64,000 nt of DNA. Origin: Rhizobium sp. BG4. GTDB lineage: Bacteria > Pseudomonadota > Alphaproteobacteria > Rhizobiales > Rhizobiaceae. Positions 18,667 through 29,745 of the stretch are shown here, one piece after another. The notes beneath the pieces were generated by a model. It had not been told where the DNA came from and did no database searches. It was given only the letters and a program-made list of their open reading frames with translations. The DNA is taken from assembly GCF_016864575.1 (NCBI RefSeq), contig NZ_CP044125.1, forward strand, positions 3,392,001 through 3,456,000. The letters run 5' to 3'. Position numbers and translations under genes: made by a program. Numbering within the stretch: position 1 is the stretch's first letter; every line of letters starts with the position of its first letter.

Positions 18667-19767
18667 ATGCTGATTTGGCTAGTCGAACTGTCGGAACATT
18701 TCAAATTTCTGAACCTGTTCAGATACATTACCTTCCGCACAGGCGCCTCTCTCTTCACTTCCGCACTGATCGTCTTCCTGTTCGGACCGATGATCATCCG
18801 CTCGCTGCGCATCCGCCAGGGCAAGGGTCAGCCGATCCGCGCCGATGGTCCGCAGACGCATTTCAAAAAGGCCGGCACGCCAACCATGGGCGGCCTGATG
18901 ATCCTCGCCGGTATCGTCGGAGCATCGCTGCTCTGGGCTGACCTCTCGAACGTCTATGTCGTCGCAACCCTGCTGGTGACGCTCGGTTTCGGCGCGATCG
19001 GCTTCTATGACGACTATCTCAAGGTGACGAAGCAGAGCGACAAGGGCTTTTCCGGCAAGGCGCGCCTCGGCATCGAGTTCATCATCGCCGGCATCGCGGT
19101 CTATTTCATGATGCGCACGTCGCTGGCCTCAGGTCCTGCCGGCTCGACCTTCGGCTCGTCGGTTGCCTTCCCCTTCTTCAAGGACTTCCTGATCAATCTC
19201 GGTATCATGTTCGTGGTCTTCGGCGGCTTCGTCATCGTCGCGGCCGGCAATGCCGTGAACCTGACAGACGGTCTCGACGGTCTGGCGATCGTGCCGGTGA
19301 TGATCGCCGCGGCCTCCTTCGGCATTATCTCTTACCTCGCCGGTAACGCGGTGTTCGCGGGCTATCTGCAGATCAATTTCGTGCCCGGCACCGGCGAGCT
19401 TGCCGTCGTTCTCGGCGCCGTCATCGGCGCCGGTCTCGGCTTCCTCTGGTTCAATGCGCCGCCCGCGGCAATCTTCATGGGCGATACCGGTTCGCTGGCG
19501 CTCGGCGGTACGATCGGCACCGTTGCCGTCGCCACCAAGCATGAGATCGTCATGGCGATCATCGGCGGCCTGTTCGTGATGGAAACGCTCTCGGTCATCA
19601 TTCAGGTCGGTTTCTTCAAGATGACCGGCCGCCGCGTCTTCCTGATGGCGCCGATCCACCATCATTTCGAAAAGAAGGGCTGGACGGAAAGTCAGGTGGT
19701 CATCCGCTTCTGGATCGTCGCCGTCGGCCTCGCGATGCTCGGCCTTTCCACCCTGAAGCTGCGGTGA
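18667..19767 (+). CDS. mraY: Phospho-MurNAc-pentapeptide transferase
   Basis: This 366-residue integral membrane enzyme, with about ten membrane helices, transfers phospho-MurNAc-pentapeptide to undecaprenyl phosphate, giving lipid I. Family signatures are visible: the Asp pair in [20 protein letters not shown], the [11 protein letters not shown] loop and the [12 protein letters not shown] histidine loop. It starts 22 bases after murF and ends seven bases before murD. Confidence 0.96.
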   Translation: MLIWLVELSEHFKFLNLFRYITFRTGASLFTSALIVFLFGPMIIRSLRIRQGKGQPIRADGPQTHFKKAGTPTMGGLMILAGIVGASLLWADLSNVYVVATLLVTLGFGAIGFYDDYLKVTKQSDKGFSGKARLGIEFIIAGIAVYFMMRTSLASGPAGSTFGSSVAFPFFKDFLINLGIMFVVFGGFVIVAAGNAVNLTDGLDGLAIVPVMIAAASFGIISYLAGNAVFAGYLQINFVPGTGELAVVLGAVIGAGLGFLWFNAPPAAIFMGDTGSLALGGTIGTVAVATKHEIVMAIIGGLFVMETLSVIIQVGFFKMTGRRVFLMAPIHHHFEKKGWTESQVVIRFWIVAVGLAMLGLSTLKLR

Positions 19768-19774
19768 GCGGGCG

Positions 19775-21187
19775 ATGATTCCGGTCACGACACTTGCTGG
19801 TAAGAAGGTCGCGCTTTTCGGGCTCGGCGGTTCCGGCCTTGCAACGGCCCGGGCGCTGGTGGCCGGGGGCGCAGAGGTTACAGCCTGGGACGACAACCCT
19901 GATAGTGTCGCCAAGGCCGGTGCCGAAGGCATTGCGACGGCCGATCTTCACGGCATCGATTGGGCGGCGCAGTCGCTCTTCGTGCTGTCTCCGGGTGTGC
20001 CGCTTACCCATCCGAAGCCGCATTGGACCGTCGATCTGGCGCGTGCCGCCGGTGTCGATATCGTCGGCGATGTCGAACTCTTCGTGCGCGAGCGTCGCGC
20101 CCATGCGCCTGACAGCCCGTTCATCGCCATCACCGGCACCAACGGCAAGTCGACCACGACGGCGCTGATCGCCCATATCCTGAAATCGTCAGGCAGGGAT
20201 ACGCAGCTCGGCGGCAATATCGGCACCGCCGTCCTGACGCTCGATCCGCCGAAGGCGCAGCGCTTCTATGTGGTCGAATGCTCGTCCTACCAGATCGATC
20301 TCGCGCCGACGCTCAATCCGTCGGCGGGCATCCTTCTCAACCTGACGCCCGATCACCTCGATCGTCACGGCACGATGCAGCATTACGCTGACGTCAAGGA
20401 ACGGCTGGTCGCCGGAAGCGATACGGCGATCGTCGGCGTCGATGACAGCTATTGCGAAATGATCGCCGACCGCGTCGAGCGTGCCGGGACCAAGGTTGTC
20501 CGCATCTCGCGCCGACAGCCGCTGGCCGACGGTATCTACGCTGAAGGCACGCGCCTCATTCAAGCCTCCGGTGGCGCGGCGCTGCCGCTTGCCGATCTCG
20601 ATGGCATCCAGACGCTGCGCGGCAGCCATAATGCGCAGAATGCGGCGGCGGCCGTTGCGGCCTGCCTTGCAGTCGGCGTCAGCGCCGATGAGATCAGGGC
20701 GGGGCTCGCGTCCTTCCCGGGCCTGAAGCATCGCATGCAGCCGGTCGGCAGGCGCGGCCACGCCGTCTTCGTCAACGATTCGAAGGCGACCAACGCCGAT
20801 GCGGCAGCACCGGCGCTGTCGAGCTACGACCGCATCTACTGGATCGCCGGCGGCCTGCCGAAGGCCGGTGGCATCACGACGCTCGCGCCGTTCTTCCCGC
20901 GGATCGCCAAGGCCTATCTGATCGGCGAGGCGGCGGCGGAATTTGCCGCGACGCTCGGCGAGGCGGTGCCCTACGAGATCTCCGGCACGCTGGAGCGCGC
21001 CGTCGCGCATGCGGCTGCCGATGCGGAAAAAGATGAAACTGGCCCTGTCGCGGTGATGCTATCCCCGGCTTGCGCAAGCTTCGACCAATATAAGAACTTC
21101 GAAGTCAGGGGCGATGCATTTGTCAGCCATGTGGCAGCGCTCGACGGAATCACCATGCTGATCGGTTCGGCAACAGGAGATAAATGA
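19775..21187 (+). CDS. murD: UDP-MurNAc-L-Ala:D-Glu ligase
   Basis: This 470-residue Mur ligase adds D-glutamate to UDP-MurNAc-L-Ala in the cytoplasm. A Rossmann-type N-terminal domain ([10 protein letters not shown]) is followed by the ATP loop [13 protein letters not shown] and a complete C-terminal domain. The ATG is seven bases after the mraY stop. FtsW begins one base after its TGA. Confidence 0.95.
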   Translation: MIPVTTLAGKKVALFGLGGSGLATARALVAGGAEVTAWDDNPDSVAKAGAEGIATADLHGIDWAAQSLFVLSPGVPLTHPKPHWTVDLARAAGVDIVGDVELFVRERRAHAPDSPFIAITGTNGKSTTTALIAHILKSSGRDTQLGGNIGTAVLTLDPPKAQRFYVVECSSYQIDLAPTLNPSAGILLNLTPDHLDRHGTMQHYADVKERLVAGSDTAIVGVDDSYCEMIADRVERAGTKVVRISRRQPLADGIYAEGTRLIQASGGAALPLADLDGIQTLRGSHNAQNAAAAVAACLAVGVSADEIRAGLASFPGLKHRMQPVGRRGHAVFVNDSKATNADAAAPALSSYDRIYWIAGGLPKAGGITTLAPFFPRIAKAYLIGEAAAEFAATLGEAVPYEISGTLERAVAHAAADAEKDETGPVAVMLSPACASFDQYKNFEVRGDAFVSHVAALDGITMLIGSATGDK

Positions 21188-21188
21188 C

Positions 21189-22343
21189 ATGGTAAGCCGC
21201 GCGGAACGTGGGCCTCTGGCCGATTGGTTTTGGACCATCGACCGCTTTTTCCTGGCGATGTTCGTCTTCCTGATGGGCATCGGCTTCATGTTGTCCTTCG
21301 CCGCGTCGCCCGCGGTTGCCGAGCGCATCGGGCTCGAGCCCTTTCACTTCGTCAAGCGCCACGCGGCCTTCATGATCCCGTCGCTGATGGTGATGATCGG
21401 GCTGTCGTTCCTGACGCCGCGGCAGGTGCGCCGCACCGCCATCCTGCTGTTGATCGTCGCGCTGGCGATGATGCTTCTGGCGCTGTTCTTCGGCGTCGAG
21501 GTCAAGGGCTCGAGGCGCTGGGTAACGCTCGCCGGCATCTCCATCCAGCCGTCGGAATTCATGAAGCCGGCTTTCGTCGTCGTCTGCGCCTGGCTGTTTG
21601 CCGAGCATGCGCGCCAGCCGGAAATTCCGGGCAACCTCTTCGCCATCATTCTGTTCGGCATGGTCGCGGCACTTCTCGTCGCCCAGCCTGACCTTGGCCA
21701 GACGATCCTGACGACCGCGGTCTGGGGGGGCATGTTCTTCATGGCCGGGATGCCCTGGCTCTGGATCATCGTGCTCGGCGTCGGCGGTGCCGGTGGTCTC
21801 GTCTCGGCCTATTACGTCTTCCCGCACGTTGCCGGACGAATAGACAAGTTCATGACCGGTGAGGGCGACACGTTCCAGATCGATACCGCCCGCGAAGCGA
21901 TCATCCGCGGCGACTGGTTCGGCCAGGGTCCGGGCGAGGGCATCGTCAAGCGCATCATCCCGGATGCTCACACCGACTTCATCTTCTCGGTCGCCGCCGA
22001 GGAGTTCGGCATCATCTTCTGCATCGCCCTCGTTGCGCTGTTCACGGTCCTTGTTTTGAGGGGGCTGTCGCACGCATATAAGGAGAAGAACGATTTCAAC
22101 CGGTTTGCCGTCGCCGGCCTCGTGCTGCAGATGGGCATCCAGTCGATCATCAATATCGGCGTCAATCTCGAATTGCTTCCGGCAAAGGGCATGACGCTGC
22201 CGCTGATTTCCTACGGCGGCTCGTCCATGGTCGCGATCTGCGTGACCGCCGGTTTCATTCTCGCGCTGACGCGCCATCGCCCGGAAAAACGTGCGCAGGA
22301 CCGGAGCCTCTTCCGCGTGCCGCACGGAATGCCGGCGGAGTAA
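21189..22343 (+). CDS. ftsW: Septal peptidoglycan polymerase FtsW (SEDS family)
   Basis: This 384-residue polytopic protein, with about ten membrane helices, belongs to the SEDS glycosyltransferases. It polymerises lipid II at the septum with FtsI. Characteristic segments include [18 protein letters not shown], with the lipid-II-binding loop, and the C-terminal [11 protein letters not shown]. It starts one base after murD and ends four bases before murG, so it is part of the same transcript. Confidence 0.95.
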   Translation: MVSRAERGPLADWFWTIDRFFLAMFVFLMGIGFMLSFAASPAVAERIGLEPFHFVKRHAAFMIPSLMVMIGLSFLTPRQVRRTAILLLIVALAMMLLALFFGVEVKGSRRWVTLAGISIQPSEFMKPAFVVVCAWLFAEHARQPEIPGNLFAIILFGMVAALLVAQPDLGQTILTTAVWGGMFFMAGMPWLWIIVLGVGGAGGLVSAYYVFPHVAGRIDKFMTGEGDTFQIDTAREAIIRGDWFGQGPGEGIVKRIIPDAHTDFIFSVAAEEFGIIFCIALVALFTVLVLRGLSHAYKEKNDFNRFAVAGLVLQMGIQSIINIGVNLELLPAKGMTLPLISYGGSSMVAICVTAGFILALTRHRPEKRAQDRSLFRVPHGMPAE

Positions 22344-22347
22344 GAAT

Positions 22348-23472
22348 ATGAGTAAAGGCATCGTCCTTCTTGCCGCCGGGGGAACCGGCGGCCACGTCTT
22401 TCCCGCGGAAGCCCTGGCTTACGAGCTGAAGGCCCGCGGTTATTCCGTTCATCTGGTCACCGACAGCCGCGCCGAGCGCTATGCCGGGAAATTCCCGGCC
22501 GAGCAGATCCATGTCGTGCCGTCGGCGACGATCGGTTCGAAGAACCCGATCGCGGTCGCCCGTTCGCTGTGGACGCTATGGAGCGGCATGCGCGCGGCCA
22601 AGAAGCTGATCCAGCGCGTGAAGCCCGCCGTCGTCGTCGGCTTCGGCGGCTATCCGACGGTGCCGCCGCTGCTGGCCGCAACGCGTCTCGGCGTGCCCGC
22701 GATGATCCACGAGCAGAACGCCGTGATGGGCCGCGCCAACAAGGCGCTGGCCGCTCGCGTCCAGGCGATCGCCGGCGGCTTCCTGCCCGAGAATGGCGGT
22801 GCCTATCCCGAGAAGACGGTGACGACGGGCAATCCGGTCCGCCCCGCGATCATCGAGGCGGCGAAGGTTCCATACACCCCGTCGCATCCGGGCGAGCCCT
22901 TCAATCTCGTCGTCTTCGGCGGCAGCCAGGGCGCTCAGTATTTCTCCAAGGCGATGCCGACGGCGATCAGCCTGCTCGACGATGACCTGCGTGCGCGGCT
23001 GCGGATCACCCAGCAGGTGCGGCCCGAGGACATGGAGATGGTTGGCGGCTGCGTCGCGCAGCTGAAGATGGGCGCCGATATCGCGCCGTTCTTCACCGAC
23101 ATGGCCGAACGCCTCGCGAAAGCGCATCTGGTGATCTGCCGCTCGGGTGCGTCGACCGTGTCGGAAATCTCCGTCATCGGCCGCCCGGCCGTACTCGTGC
23201 CTTATCCGCATGCTCTGGATCATGACCAGGCGGCGAATGCCGCAGCGCTTGCCGCGACCGGCGGCGCCAAGGTCATCGTCCAGGCCGAACTGTCGTCCGA
23301 GAAGATCGCCTCGATCCTGACGCATGCGATGAACGACCCGGAAAAGCTGGCGCGGATGGCGGCGGCGGCAAAGCAGGCCGGGAAACCGGACGCTGCGAAC
23401 TTGCTTGCGGGCATGGTTGAGGCTATTGCCGCCGGACGTACAATTGCAGAGTTCAAGGGGGCACAGTCATGA
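22348..23472 (+). CDS. murG: Lipid II synthase (GlcNAc transferase)
   Basis: This 374-residue peripheral membrane GT28 glycosyltransferase adds GlcNAc to lipid I. The N-terminal glycine motif [12 protein letters not shown] and the UDP-GlcNAc-binding C-terminal segment ([10 protein letters not shown], then [10 protein letters not shown]) are intact. The start at ATG 22348 gives the normal N-terminus; the upstream extension overlaps ftsW and is not needed. Its stop overlaps the murC start (ATGA). Confidence 0.95.
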   Translation: MSKGIVLLAAGGTGGHVFPAEALAYELKARGYSVHLVTDSRAERYAGKFPAEQIHVVPSATIGSKNPIAVARSLWTLWSGMRAAKKLIQRVKPAVVVGFGGYPTVPPLLAATRLGVPAMIHEQNAVMGRANKALAARVQAIAGGFLPENGGAYPEKTVTTGNPVRPAIIEAAKVPYTPSHPGEPFNLVVFGGSQGAQYFSKAMPTAISLLDDDLRARLRITQQVRPEDMEMVGGCVAQLKMGADIAPFFTDMAERLAKAHLVICRSGASTVSEISVIGRPAVLVPYPHALDHDQAANAAALAATGGAKVIVQAELSSEKIASILTHAMNDPEKLARMAAAAKQAGKPDAANLLAGMVEAIAAGRTIAEFKGAQS

Positions 23473-24884
23473 AACTGCCGAAGGCCATAGGCCTCGTCCA
23501 TTTCATCGGCATCGGCGGCATCGGCATGAGCGGCATTGCCGAAGTGCTGCATAATCTCGGCCACAAGGTTCAGGGATCCGATCAGTCCGACAGTGCGAAC
23601 GTTCAGCGCCTGCGCGAAAAGGGCATCGAAGTCTTCGTCGGCCACAAGGCTGAGAACCTCGGCGATGCCGAAGTTGTGGTCGTTTCGACGGCGATCAAGA
23701 AGACCAATCCGGAACTGATCGCGGCGCGCGAAAAGCTGCTGCCGGTCGTTCGCCGTGCGGAAATGCTGGCCGAGCTGATGCGCTTCCGCAATGCGATCGC
23801 CATCGGCGGTACGCATGGCAAGACGACGACCACCTCGCTGGTGGCGACGCTGCTCGAAGCCGGTGGTCTCGATCCGACGGTCATCAACGGCGGCATCATC
23901 AATGCCTACGGCACCAACGCCCGCATGGGCGAAGGCGAGTGGATGGTGGTCGAAGCCGACGAATCCGACGGCACCTTCCTGAAGCTGCCGGCCGACGTTG
24001 CCGTCGTTACCAATATCGACCCCGAACATCTCGACCATTACGGCAATTTCGATGCCGTGCGCGCGGCCTTCCGCCAGTTCGTCGAGAACGTGCCGTTCTA
24101 CGGCTTCGGCGTCATGTGCCTCGATCACCCTGAAGTGCAGGCGCTGGTCAGCCGCATCGAGGACCGCAAGGTCGTCACCTACGGCGAAAACCCGCAGGCC
24201 GACGTGCGCTTCATGAATGTCCGCATCGACGGCGCGCGCTCGATCTTCGACGTCGAGATCCGCCGCCGCCGTACCGGCAAGGTGTTCAAGCTCGACAATC
24301 TCGTGATGCCGATGCCCGGCCGTCACAATATCGCCAACGCCACGGCGGCGATCGCCGTCGCCAACCGCCTTGGCATTTCCAACGAGGACATCGCCAAGGG
24401 CCTCGCGTCCTTCGGTGGCGTCAAGCGGCGCTTCACGCTGACCGGCGAATGGAACGGCGTACAGGTGTTCGACGATTACGGTCACCATCCGGTCGAGATC
24501 AAGGCCGTGCTGCGCGCCGCGCGCGAGGCCTGCAAGGGCCGCGTCATCGCCGTCCACCAGCCGCATCGCTATACGCGCCTGTCGAGCCTGTTCGAGGAGT
24601 TCTCGAACTGCTTCAACGATGCCGACAGCATCTTCCTTGCTCCCGTCTATGCCGCGGGTGAAGAGCCGATCGAGGGTGTCGATTCCGAAGCGCTGGTCTC
24701 GCGCATCAAGGCGGGCGGCCATCGCGACGCGCGGTTCCTTCCGTCACAAGACGTACTACCTGAGCTGGTTGCAGAGATTGCAAAGCCGGGTGATTTCGTG
24801 GTTCTCTTGGGGGCTGGGAGTATCACTTATTGGGCAGCTGCACTGCCGAAGCAATTGGAAGGCCTTTCGGGAAAGTCTGCATGA
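23469..24884 (+). CDS. murC: UDP-MurNAc:L-Ala ligase
   Basis: This 471-residue Mur ligase adds L-alanine to UDP-MurNAc, the first amino acid of the stem peptide. It has the nucleotide-binding [12 protein letters not shown] at the N-terminus and the ATP loop [12 protein letters not shown]. It overlaps murG and murB by four bases each (ATGA), so translation of the three is probably coupled. Confidence 0.96.
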   Translation: MKLPKAIGLVHFIGIGGIGMSGIAEVLHNLGHKVQGSDQSDSANVQRLREKGIEVFVGHKAENLGDAEVVVVSTAIKKTNPELIAAREKLLPVVRRAEMLAELMRFRNAIAIGGTHGKTTTTSLVATLLEAGGLDPTVINGGIINAYGTNARMGEGEWMVVEADESDGTFLKLPADVAVVTNIDPEHLDHYGNFDAVRAAFRQFVENVPFYGFGVMCLDHPEVQALVSRIEDRKVVTYGENPQADVRFMNVRIDGARSIFDVEIRRRRTGKVFKLDNLVMPMPGRHNIANATAAIAVANRLGISNEDIAKGLASFGGVKRRFTLTGEWNGVQVFDDYGHHPVEIKAVLRAAREACKGRVIAVHQPHRYTRLSSLFEEFSNCFNDADSIFLAPVYAAGEEPIEGVDSEALVSRIKAGGHRDARFLPSQDVLPELVAEIAKPGDFVVLLGAGSITYWAAALPKQLEGLSGKSA

Positions 24885-25855
24885 AACAGGTCAATGGGGA
24901 AAAGCTTCTCGAGTCTCTGGGAGAAGGCGTCAAGGATATCCGCGGTCGTATCACGCCGGATGCCCCCATGGATCGCGTCACCTGGTTCCGTGCCGGCGGT
25001 CTCGCCGAGCTGATGTTCCAGCCGCATGACGAGGACGATCTGGTCGCCTTCATGAAGCTGCTGCCGGAAGAGGTGCCGCTGACCGTGGTCGGCGTCGGCT
25101 CGAACCTTCTAGTGCGCGACGGCGGCATTCCGGGCGTCGTTCTGCGCCTGTCCGCCAAGGGTTTTGGCGGGCTGGAGCTTGCCGGTGAGAACCGCATCCG
25201 TGCCGGCGCGATCTGCCCCGACAAGCATGTCGCGGCGATGGCGATGGATAACGGCATCGGCGGTTTCCATTTCTACTACGGCATCCCGGGCAGCATCGGC
25301 GGCGCGGCGCGCATGAATGCCGGCGCCAATGGCGGCGAGACGCGCGAGCGCTTGATCGAGCTGACGGCGATCGACCGCAAGGGCAACAAGCACGTACTCT
25401 CGAATGCGGACATGGGCTATTCCTACCGCCATTCCTCGGCTGCCAAGGACCTGATCTTCACGTCGGTACTGTTCGAAGGCTATGCCGAGGACCGCGCCAA
25501 GATCCGCGCCGACATGGATGCCGTGCGCAACCATCGCGAGACCGTTCAGCCGATCCGCGAGAAGACCGGTGGCTCGACCTTCAAGAACCCCGAGGGTCAT
25601 TCGGCCTGGAAGCTGATCGACGAAGCGGGCTGCCGCGGTCTCGTCATCGGCGGCGCGCAGATGTCGTCGCTTCACTGCAACTTCATGATCAACATGGGGC
25701 AGGCGACCGGTTACGATCTCGAATATCTCGGTGAACAGGTTCGCCGCGAAGTCTTCGAGAATTCCGGCATCAAGCTCGAATGGGAAATCAAGCGTTTCGG
25801 CGTGTTCATGCCAGGGCGCGAAGTGCGTCCGTTCCAGGGCGTGACCAGCGAATAA
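24881..25855 (+). CDS. murB: UDP-N-acetylenolpyruvoylglucosamine reductase
   Basis: This 324-residue flavoenzyme uses NADPH and FAD to reduce enolpyruvyl-UDP-GlcNAc to UDP-MurNAc. FAD-binding segments [14 protein letters not shown] and [19 protein letters not shown] are present, as is the late GGSTFKNP serine motif. The ATG overlaps the murC stop; upstream extension is out of context. It ends only nine bases from the end of the opposing metallophosphoesterase gene with no terminator between, so the dcw transcript may run antisense into that gene. Confidence 0.95.
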   Translation: MKQVNGEKLLESLGEGVKDIRGRITPDAPMDRVTWFRAGGLAELMFQPHDEDDLVAFMKLLPEEVPLTVVGVGSNLLVRDGGIPGVVLRLSAKGFGGLELAGENRIRAGAICPDKHVAAMAMDNGIGGFHFYYGIPGSIGGAARMNAGANGGETRERLIELTAIDRKGNKHVLSNADMGYSYRHSSAAKDLIFTSVLFEGYAEDRAKIRADMDAVRNHRETVQPIREKTGGSTFKNPEGHSAWKLIDEAGCRGLVIGGAQMSSLHCNFMINMGQATGYDLEYLGEQVRREVFENSGIKLEWEIKRFGVFMPGREVRPFQGVTSE

Positions 25856-25864
25856 GGCTGGCTT

Positions 25865-26962
25865 TTACAATCTGAGGGCTTTGCTGAAGGCGGTGTCGAA
25901 ACGGACGCCGCCTTTGTCGTCTGCGGCTTCGCCGATCGCCACGTCCATCCGGTCGTTGCTGACGCGCACCAGCGTGAAGCCGCCCATGAAGGCGGCCTTG
26001 GCCTTGAAGATGTCGATGCCGTTGACCTTGTAGGCCATCGGCGTGTCGTGTTCGTGGCCGTGGAAAATGCCGATTACGTTGTACCCGCTGAGGCTTGCGA
26101 GCAGATCCTGACGTTCTGATTCATCCCACCAATGCGGCGTTCCGGTGCCGTTGTCGTCGAAGGTGCTCTTGGCCGGGTCCCAGCGCTCGGTGGAGAAATG
26201 ATCCCAGCCGTAGTGCTGGAAGATGACGACGGGCCTGCCGTCGGATGCGTAGGTCTTCAGATCCTGCTTGATCCAGTCGAGGCTGCTTGCCGTGCCCTTG
26301 CTGTTATCGCCGCCATAGCGCTGCGCCTGGATCAGATGCAGGCCGCCCCAGTTCCAGGAGTAATTGTCCGACGCCTCGTCGTAGTTGTCGACGGGGACGG
26401 CCGGTTTGAAGAAGACGCTCGGCTTGTGGTTCATCTGCACGTAGTCGCGCAGCTCGTCGCGATACCAGTCGACCTGCGGCGGGCGGCCATCCTGATCGAG
26501 GTCGTGATTGCCGAGGCCGACATAGACGGGGAAATGGACGTGGTCGGAGCCGCGGCCCTGCTGGTAGCGGTGCGAGAACTGCAGAAGCTGCGAACCCTCG
26601 GCGAATTCCGCCGTCTGGCCGCCGCCATCGTCGGTGACGTCGCCGCAGACGATGATCCCCTGCGGGCGGGCGATCTCCTTGCCGGCGACGCTGAGGCCGC
26701 TCGGCTTGCCGGCGATCTCTTCGGGCCATGTCTGATGGTGGATGTTGTTGAGCGCCAGGATGTGGCGCAGCAGGTTGGCGTCGGTCTTGCCTTCCTGCTG
26801 GCAATTGGGGCTGAGGCCATCGCCGATGCGGCAGGCATGGACGTCGTTGATGACGAGGAAGGTGACGTTGACATCGGGGACGGCGGCGCGCGACAGGCGC
26901 GGCATCGATAGCGCAAAGCCTGCGCCCATACCCTGTGTCAGCAGTGACCGTCTCGTCAGCAT
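25865..26962 (-). CDS. Tat-type secreted metallophosphoesterase
   Basis: This 365-residue protein has an N-terminus with a twin-arginine motif (TRRSLL) and a hydrophobic stretch, suggesting Tat export. The calcineurin-like metal motifs are complete and in order: D40-x-H42 (NDVH), GDVTDDG, GLGNHD and a C-terminal GHEHD. It should hydrolyse a phosphomonoester or diester in the periplasm; the substrate is unknown. With the MFS gene it is inserted in reverse between murB and ddlB. Its start is preceded by a weak ribosome site. Confidence 0.83.
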   Translation of the reverse strand: MLTRRSLLTQGMGAGFALSMPRLSRAAVPDVNVTFLVINDVHACRIGDGLSPNCQQEGKTDANLLRHILALNNIHHQTWPEEIAGKPSGLSVAGKEIARPQGIIVCGDVTDDGGGQTAEFAEGSQLLQFSHRYQQGRGSDHVHFPVYVGLGNHDLDQDGRPPQVDWYRDELRDYVQMNHKPSVFFKPAVPVDNYDEASDNYSWNWGGLHLIQAQRYGGDNSKGTASSLDWIKQDLKTYASDGRPVVIFQHYGWDHFSTERWDPAKSTFDDNGTGTPHWWDESERQDLLASLSGYNVIGIFHGHEHDTPMAYKVNGIDIFKAKAAFMGGFTLVRVSNDRMDVAIGEAADDKGGVRFDTAFSKALRL

Positions 26963-27023
26963 GATCGTCCTCTCTCCTGCTTTTGAAGAGAGAGTAGGGG
27001 GCAGATGTTAACAGACAAGAATC

Positions 27024-27053
27024 GAAAAGGCCGCGGTGTTGCCACCGCGGCCT
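27024..27053 (-). terminator. Rho-independent terminator after the MFS gene
   Basis: An 11-bp perfect stem (AGGCCGCGGTG / CACCGCGGCCT) with a four-base loop is followed on the minus strand by TTTTC. It lies 26 bases past the MFS stop, so the MFS transcript should end before the metallophosphoesterase gene. Confidence 0.9.
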
Positions 27054-27078
27054 CTCATCGATTGGGCTTTTGAAGCGT

Positions 27079-28383
27079 TTAGACTTCTTCGCGGCCGGAC
27101 AGCAGGATGCAGACCAGCGAGATCACTGCTGCGCCGGAAAGATAGTAGCCGACATAGGAGAGATCGTAATGCGTCGCCAGCCAGCTGGCGATGTTGGGTG
27201 CCAGCGAGGCGCCGAAGATGCCGCCGAGGTTGAAGGTCATCGAGGCGCCGGTATAGCGCACCGTGGTCGGGAAGGGGGCCGCAAGTGCAGCGCCGATCGG
27301 ACCATAGGTGAAGCCCATCAGCGCGAGGCCGATGATCGAGCACAGGAAGGCGCCGGTCAGGCCTGCGGTCAGCAGCGAGGCGTAGAAGAAGCCGAAGATC
27401 GCGATGCCGATCGTAACCAGGATCAGGATCAGGCGGCGCGAGTAGCGGTCGGAAAGCAGGCCGGAGAGCGGGATCGTCAGGCCGAAGAACACAACGCCGA
27501 CGAGCTGGACGACCAGGAACTGCTCACGCGAGTAGCCGAGCTTCGACGTGCCCCAGGACAGTGTGAAGACCGTCATCAGGTAGAACAGAACGAAGGTGGC
27601 GACGGCGATGAAGGTGCCGAGAACCAGGCTGCGGAAGTGCTTGGTGAAGACGACGGCGACCGGAACGGCAACGCGCTCGTGCTTCTCGACGGCCTTCTGG
27701 AACTCCGGCGTTTCGGCGATCTTCAGGCGGACATAAAGACCGACGGCGACGAGCGCGAGGCTGGCGACGAAGGGAATGCGCCAGCCGAAGGCCAGGAAGT
27801 CCTCGTTGGTCATCGTTTCCGTCAGGATCAGGAAGAATCCGGACGAGAGGATGAAGCCGATCGGCGCGCCGAGCTGCGGGAACATGGCGTACCAGCTGCG
27901 CTTGCCGGGAGGGGCGTTTTCAGTGGCGAGCAGGACGGCACCGCCCCATTCACCGCCGAGGCCGAGGCCCTGGCCAAAGCGGCACAATGCCAGGAGCAGG
28001 GGCGCCACGATGCCGATCGAGTCGTAGCCCGGCAGCATGCCGATCGCCACTGTCGACAGGCCCATGGTCATCAGCGCGGCGACGAGCGTCGCCTTGCGGC
28101 CGATACGGTCGCCGAAATGGCCGAAAAGGATGCCGCCGAGCGGGCGCGCGAAGAAGGCGATCGAGAAGGTGGCGAAGGACTGAAGCTGTGCGGACGCCGG
28201 ATCACTCGTCGGGAAGAAGAGATGCGGGAAGACCAGCACGGCGGCCGTCGCATAGACGTAGAAGTCGAAGAATTCGATGGTGGTGCCGACGAGGCTCGCG
28301 ATCAGAACACGCGCCGGCGAATTGACTTGCGCACTGTTCGAAGAGGAGGGGGTCGGCGATACGGGTGACATCGCGTCAGACAT
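27079..28383 (-). CDS. MFS transporter, metabolite:proton symporter type
   Basis: This protein of about 434 residues has twelve hydrophobic segments after a Ser/Pro-rich cytoplasmic tail of about 30 residues. The MFS loop motif GHFGDRIGRKATLV follows helix 2, and RFGQGLGLGGEWGG is the pattern of the MHS branch (ShiA, KgtP, ProP relatives). It probably imports an organic acid or osmolyte with protons. The substrate cannot be told. The start is either 28383 or 28389; the first has GGA at better distance. An upstream extension to 28479 looks noncoding. Confidence 0.85.
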   Translation of the reverse strand: MSDAMSPVSPTPSSSNSAQVNSPARVLIASLVGTTIEFFDFYVYATAAVLVFPHLFFPTSDPASAQLQSFATFSIAFFARPLGGILFGHFGDRIGRKATLVAALMTMGLSTVAIGMLPGYDSIGIVAPLLLALCRFGQGLGLGGEWGGAVLLATENAPPGKRSWYAMFPQLGAPIGFILSSGFFLILTETMTNEDFLAFGWRIPFVASLALVAVGLYVRLKIAETPEFQKAVEKHERVAVPVAVVFTKHFRSLVLGTFIAVATFVLFYLMTVFTLSWGTSKLGYSREQFLVVQLVGVVFFGLTIPLSGLLSDRYSRRLILILVTIGIAIFGFFYASLLTAGLTGAFLCSIIGLALMGFTYGPIGAALAAPFPTTVRYTGASMTFNLGGIFGASLAPNIASWLATHYDLSYVGYYLSGAAVISLVCILLSGREEV

Positions 28384-28818
28384 TGTCATTCCAATCAGGA
28401 TTGCTGTTTGCCTTGGGAGGCAAGCGGGTCTTAACGCAATTTTAAGTCGGCGCAAACGCCAAAGACGCAAGAAAGCCACAAAATCGCCGGGCTTTTCTTT
28501 GGCTTTCCGATTCTCCTCGATTCCATCGCTACGCGCGTTCTGTCCGGCGATTGTGACAGCGGTGGCGGACGGTGCCGGCGGCTGCGGAGTTGATTCAAGG
28601 CTGAATCTTAAGCCTATGATAAAGCGAGGCTATTTCGGCTGTTTCAGCTTCATGATCCGATTCAAGAATGTCTCATAAATGACGTCCGTTAACAAAAGTA
28701 AACGGTTCATTAACCATATTAGTGTTTGATTGCCTTCAAGTCTGAAGGGCTGAGATTCGACTGCGAAAGCCTCGCGCAAGCGTCGAAATTCATGCCGGAA
28801 GTTATTTTGGGGGTAAGT
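28384..28818. other. Long divergent spacer, MFS gene / ddlB
   Basis: These 435 bases separate the inserted reverse pair from ddlB. The part near ddlB (28680-28730) is strikingly AT-rich and contains GTTAAC at 28688-28693 and TTAACCAT at 28710-28717, the latter identical to a known CtrA half-site motif. A short hairpin (TTGCCT / AGGCAA) lies near the MFS start. No gene was seen. A promoter for ddlB must lie here, but no good -35/-10 pair could be fixed. Confidence 0.45.
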
Positions 28819-29745
28819 ATGAGTCGCAAGCATGTCGCTGTCCTGATGGGCGGATTTTCTTCGGAGAGGCCTGTGAGCCTGTCTTCGGGGAAGGCATGCG
28901 CTGAGGCTCTCGAGGCTGAAGGCTTCCAGGTCACGACAATCGATGTCGACCGCGACGTTTCCGCCAAGCTTTCGGCCCTTCGTCCCGATGTTGCCTTCAA
29001 CGCCCTGCATGGGCCGTTCGGCGAAGACGGGACGATCCAGGGTATTCTCGAATATCTCGAAATTCCCTACACGCATTCCGGCGTGCTCGCCTCGGCGCTC
29101 GCCATGGACAAGGGGAAGGCCAAGGGCGTTGCTGCGGCTGCCGGCATTCCGGTCGCGCAGTCCGAAGTCATCAATCGCTTCGCCTTTCCGGCCGAGCATC
29201 CGATGATGCCGCCTTATGTCGTGAAGCCGGTTCGTGAAGGTTCGAGCTTCGGCGTGCTGATCGTTCAGGAAGATCAGTCGCATCCGCCGCAGGTCATTAG
29301 CTCTCCCGAGTGGCGCTATGGCGAAGAGGTTCTGGTCGAGCGCTACGTTCACGGCCGCGAGCTGACGTGTGGCGTGATGGGTGATGTGGCGCTTGGGGTT
29401 ACCGAGGTGGTGCCGCTTGGCCACAACTTTTATGACTATGATGCGAAGTACGCCGCGGGCGGTTCGAAACATGTCATTCCGGCAAAAATTTCACCGAAAA
29501 TTTACCAAAAAATACAATCATTGGCACTAAGGGCGCATCAAGCAATTGGTTGCCGTGGCGTTAGCAGGTCCGACTTTCGCTACGACGATCGCTTCTCCGA
29601 AGATGGCGAAATCATCTGGCTCGAGGTCAATACTCAGCCGGGAATGACTCCAACCTCTCTGGTGCCCGAAATGGCCGGTCATGCCGGTTATTCCTTTGGT
29701 GAGTTTCTGCGCTGGATGGTGGAGGACGCTTCTTGTTCTCGGTGA
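28819..29745 (+). CDS. ddlB: D-alanine--D-alanine ligase
   Basis: This 308-residue ATP-grasp enzyme makes D-Ala-D-Ala for MurF. The N-terminal [14 protein letters not shown], the [13 protein letters not shown] motif and the metal-binding end [19 protein letters not shown] are intact. The ATG at 28819 has GGGGGT just upstream; the upstream extension is not supported. Codon use is normal except for an A/T-rich block at about 29480-29570 with many rare codons, which also carries a good promoter match. The end overlaps ftsQ by 13 bases. Confidence 0.95.
   Translation: MSRKHVAVLMGGFSSERPVSLSSGKACAEALEAEGFQVTTIDVDRDVSAKLSALRPDVAFNALHGPFGEDGTIQGILEYLEIPYTHSGVLASALAMDKGKAKGVAAAAGIPVAQSEVINRFAFPAEHPMMPPYVVKPVREGSSFGVLIVQEDQSHPPQVISSPEWRYGEEVLVERYVHGRELTCGVMGDVALGVTEVVPLGHNFYDYDAKYAAGGSKHVIPAKISPKIYQKIQSLALRAHQAIGCRGVSRSDFRYDDRFSEDGEIIWLEVNTQPGMTPTSLVPEMAGHAGYSFGEFLRWMVEDASCSR
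29490..29518 (+). promoter_or_regulatory. Candidate internal promoter for ftsQAZ inside ddlB
   Basis: TTCACC (29490-29495) and TACAAT (29513-29518) are 17 bases apart within ddlB. The -10 box matches TATAAT at five of six positions, and the local sequence is unusually AT-rich for this genome. Transcription would start near 29525, about 210 bases before ftsQ. In E. coli, promoters for ftsQAZ also lie inside ddlB. Confidence 0.5.
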
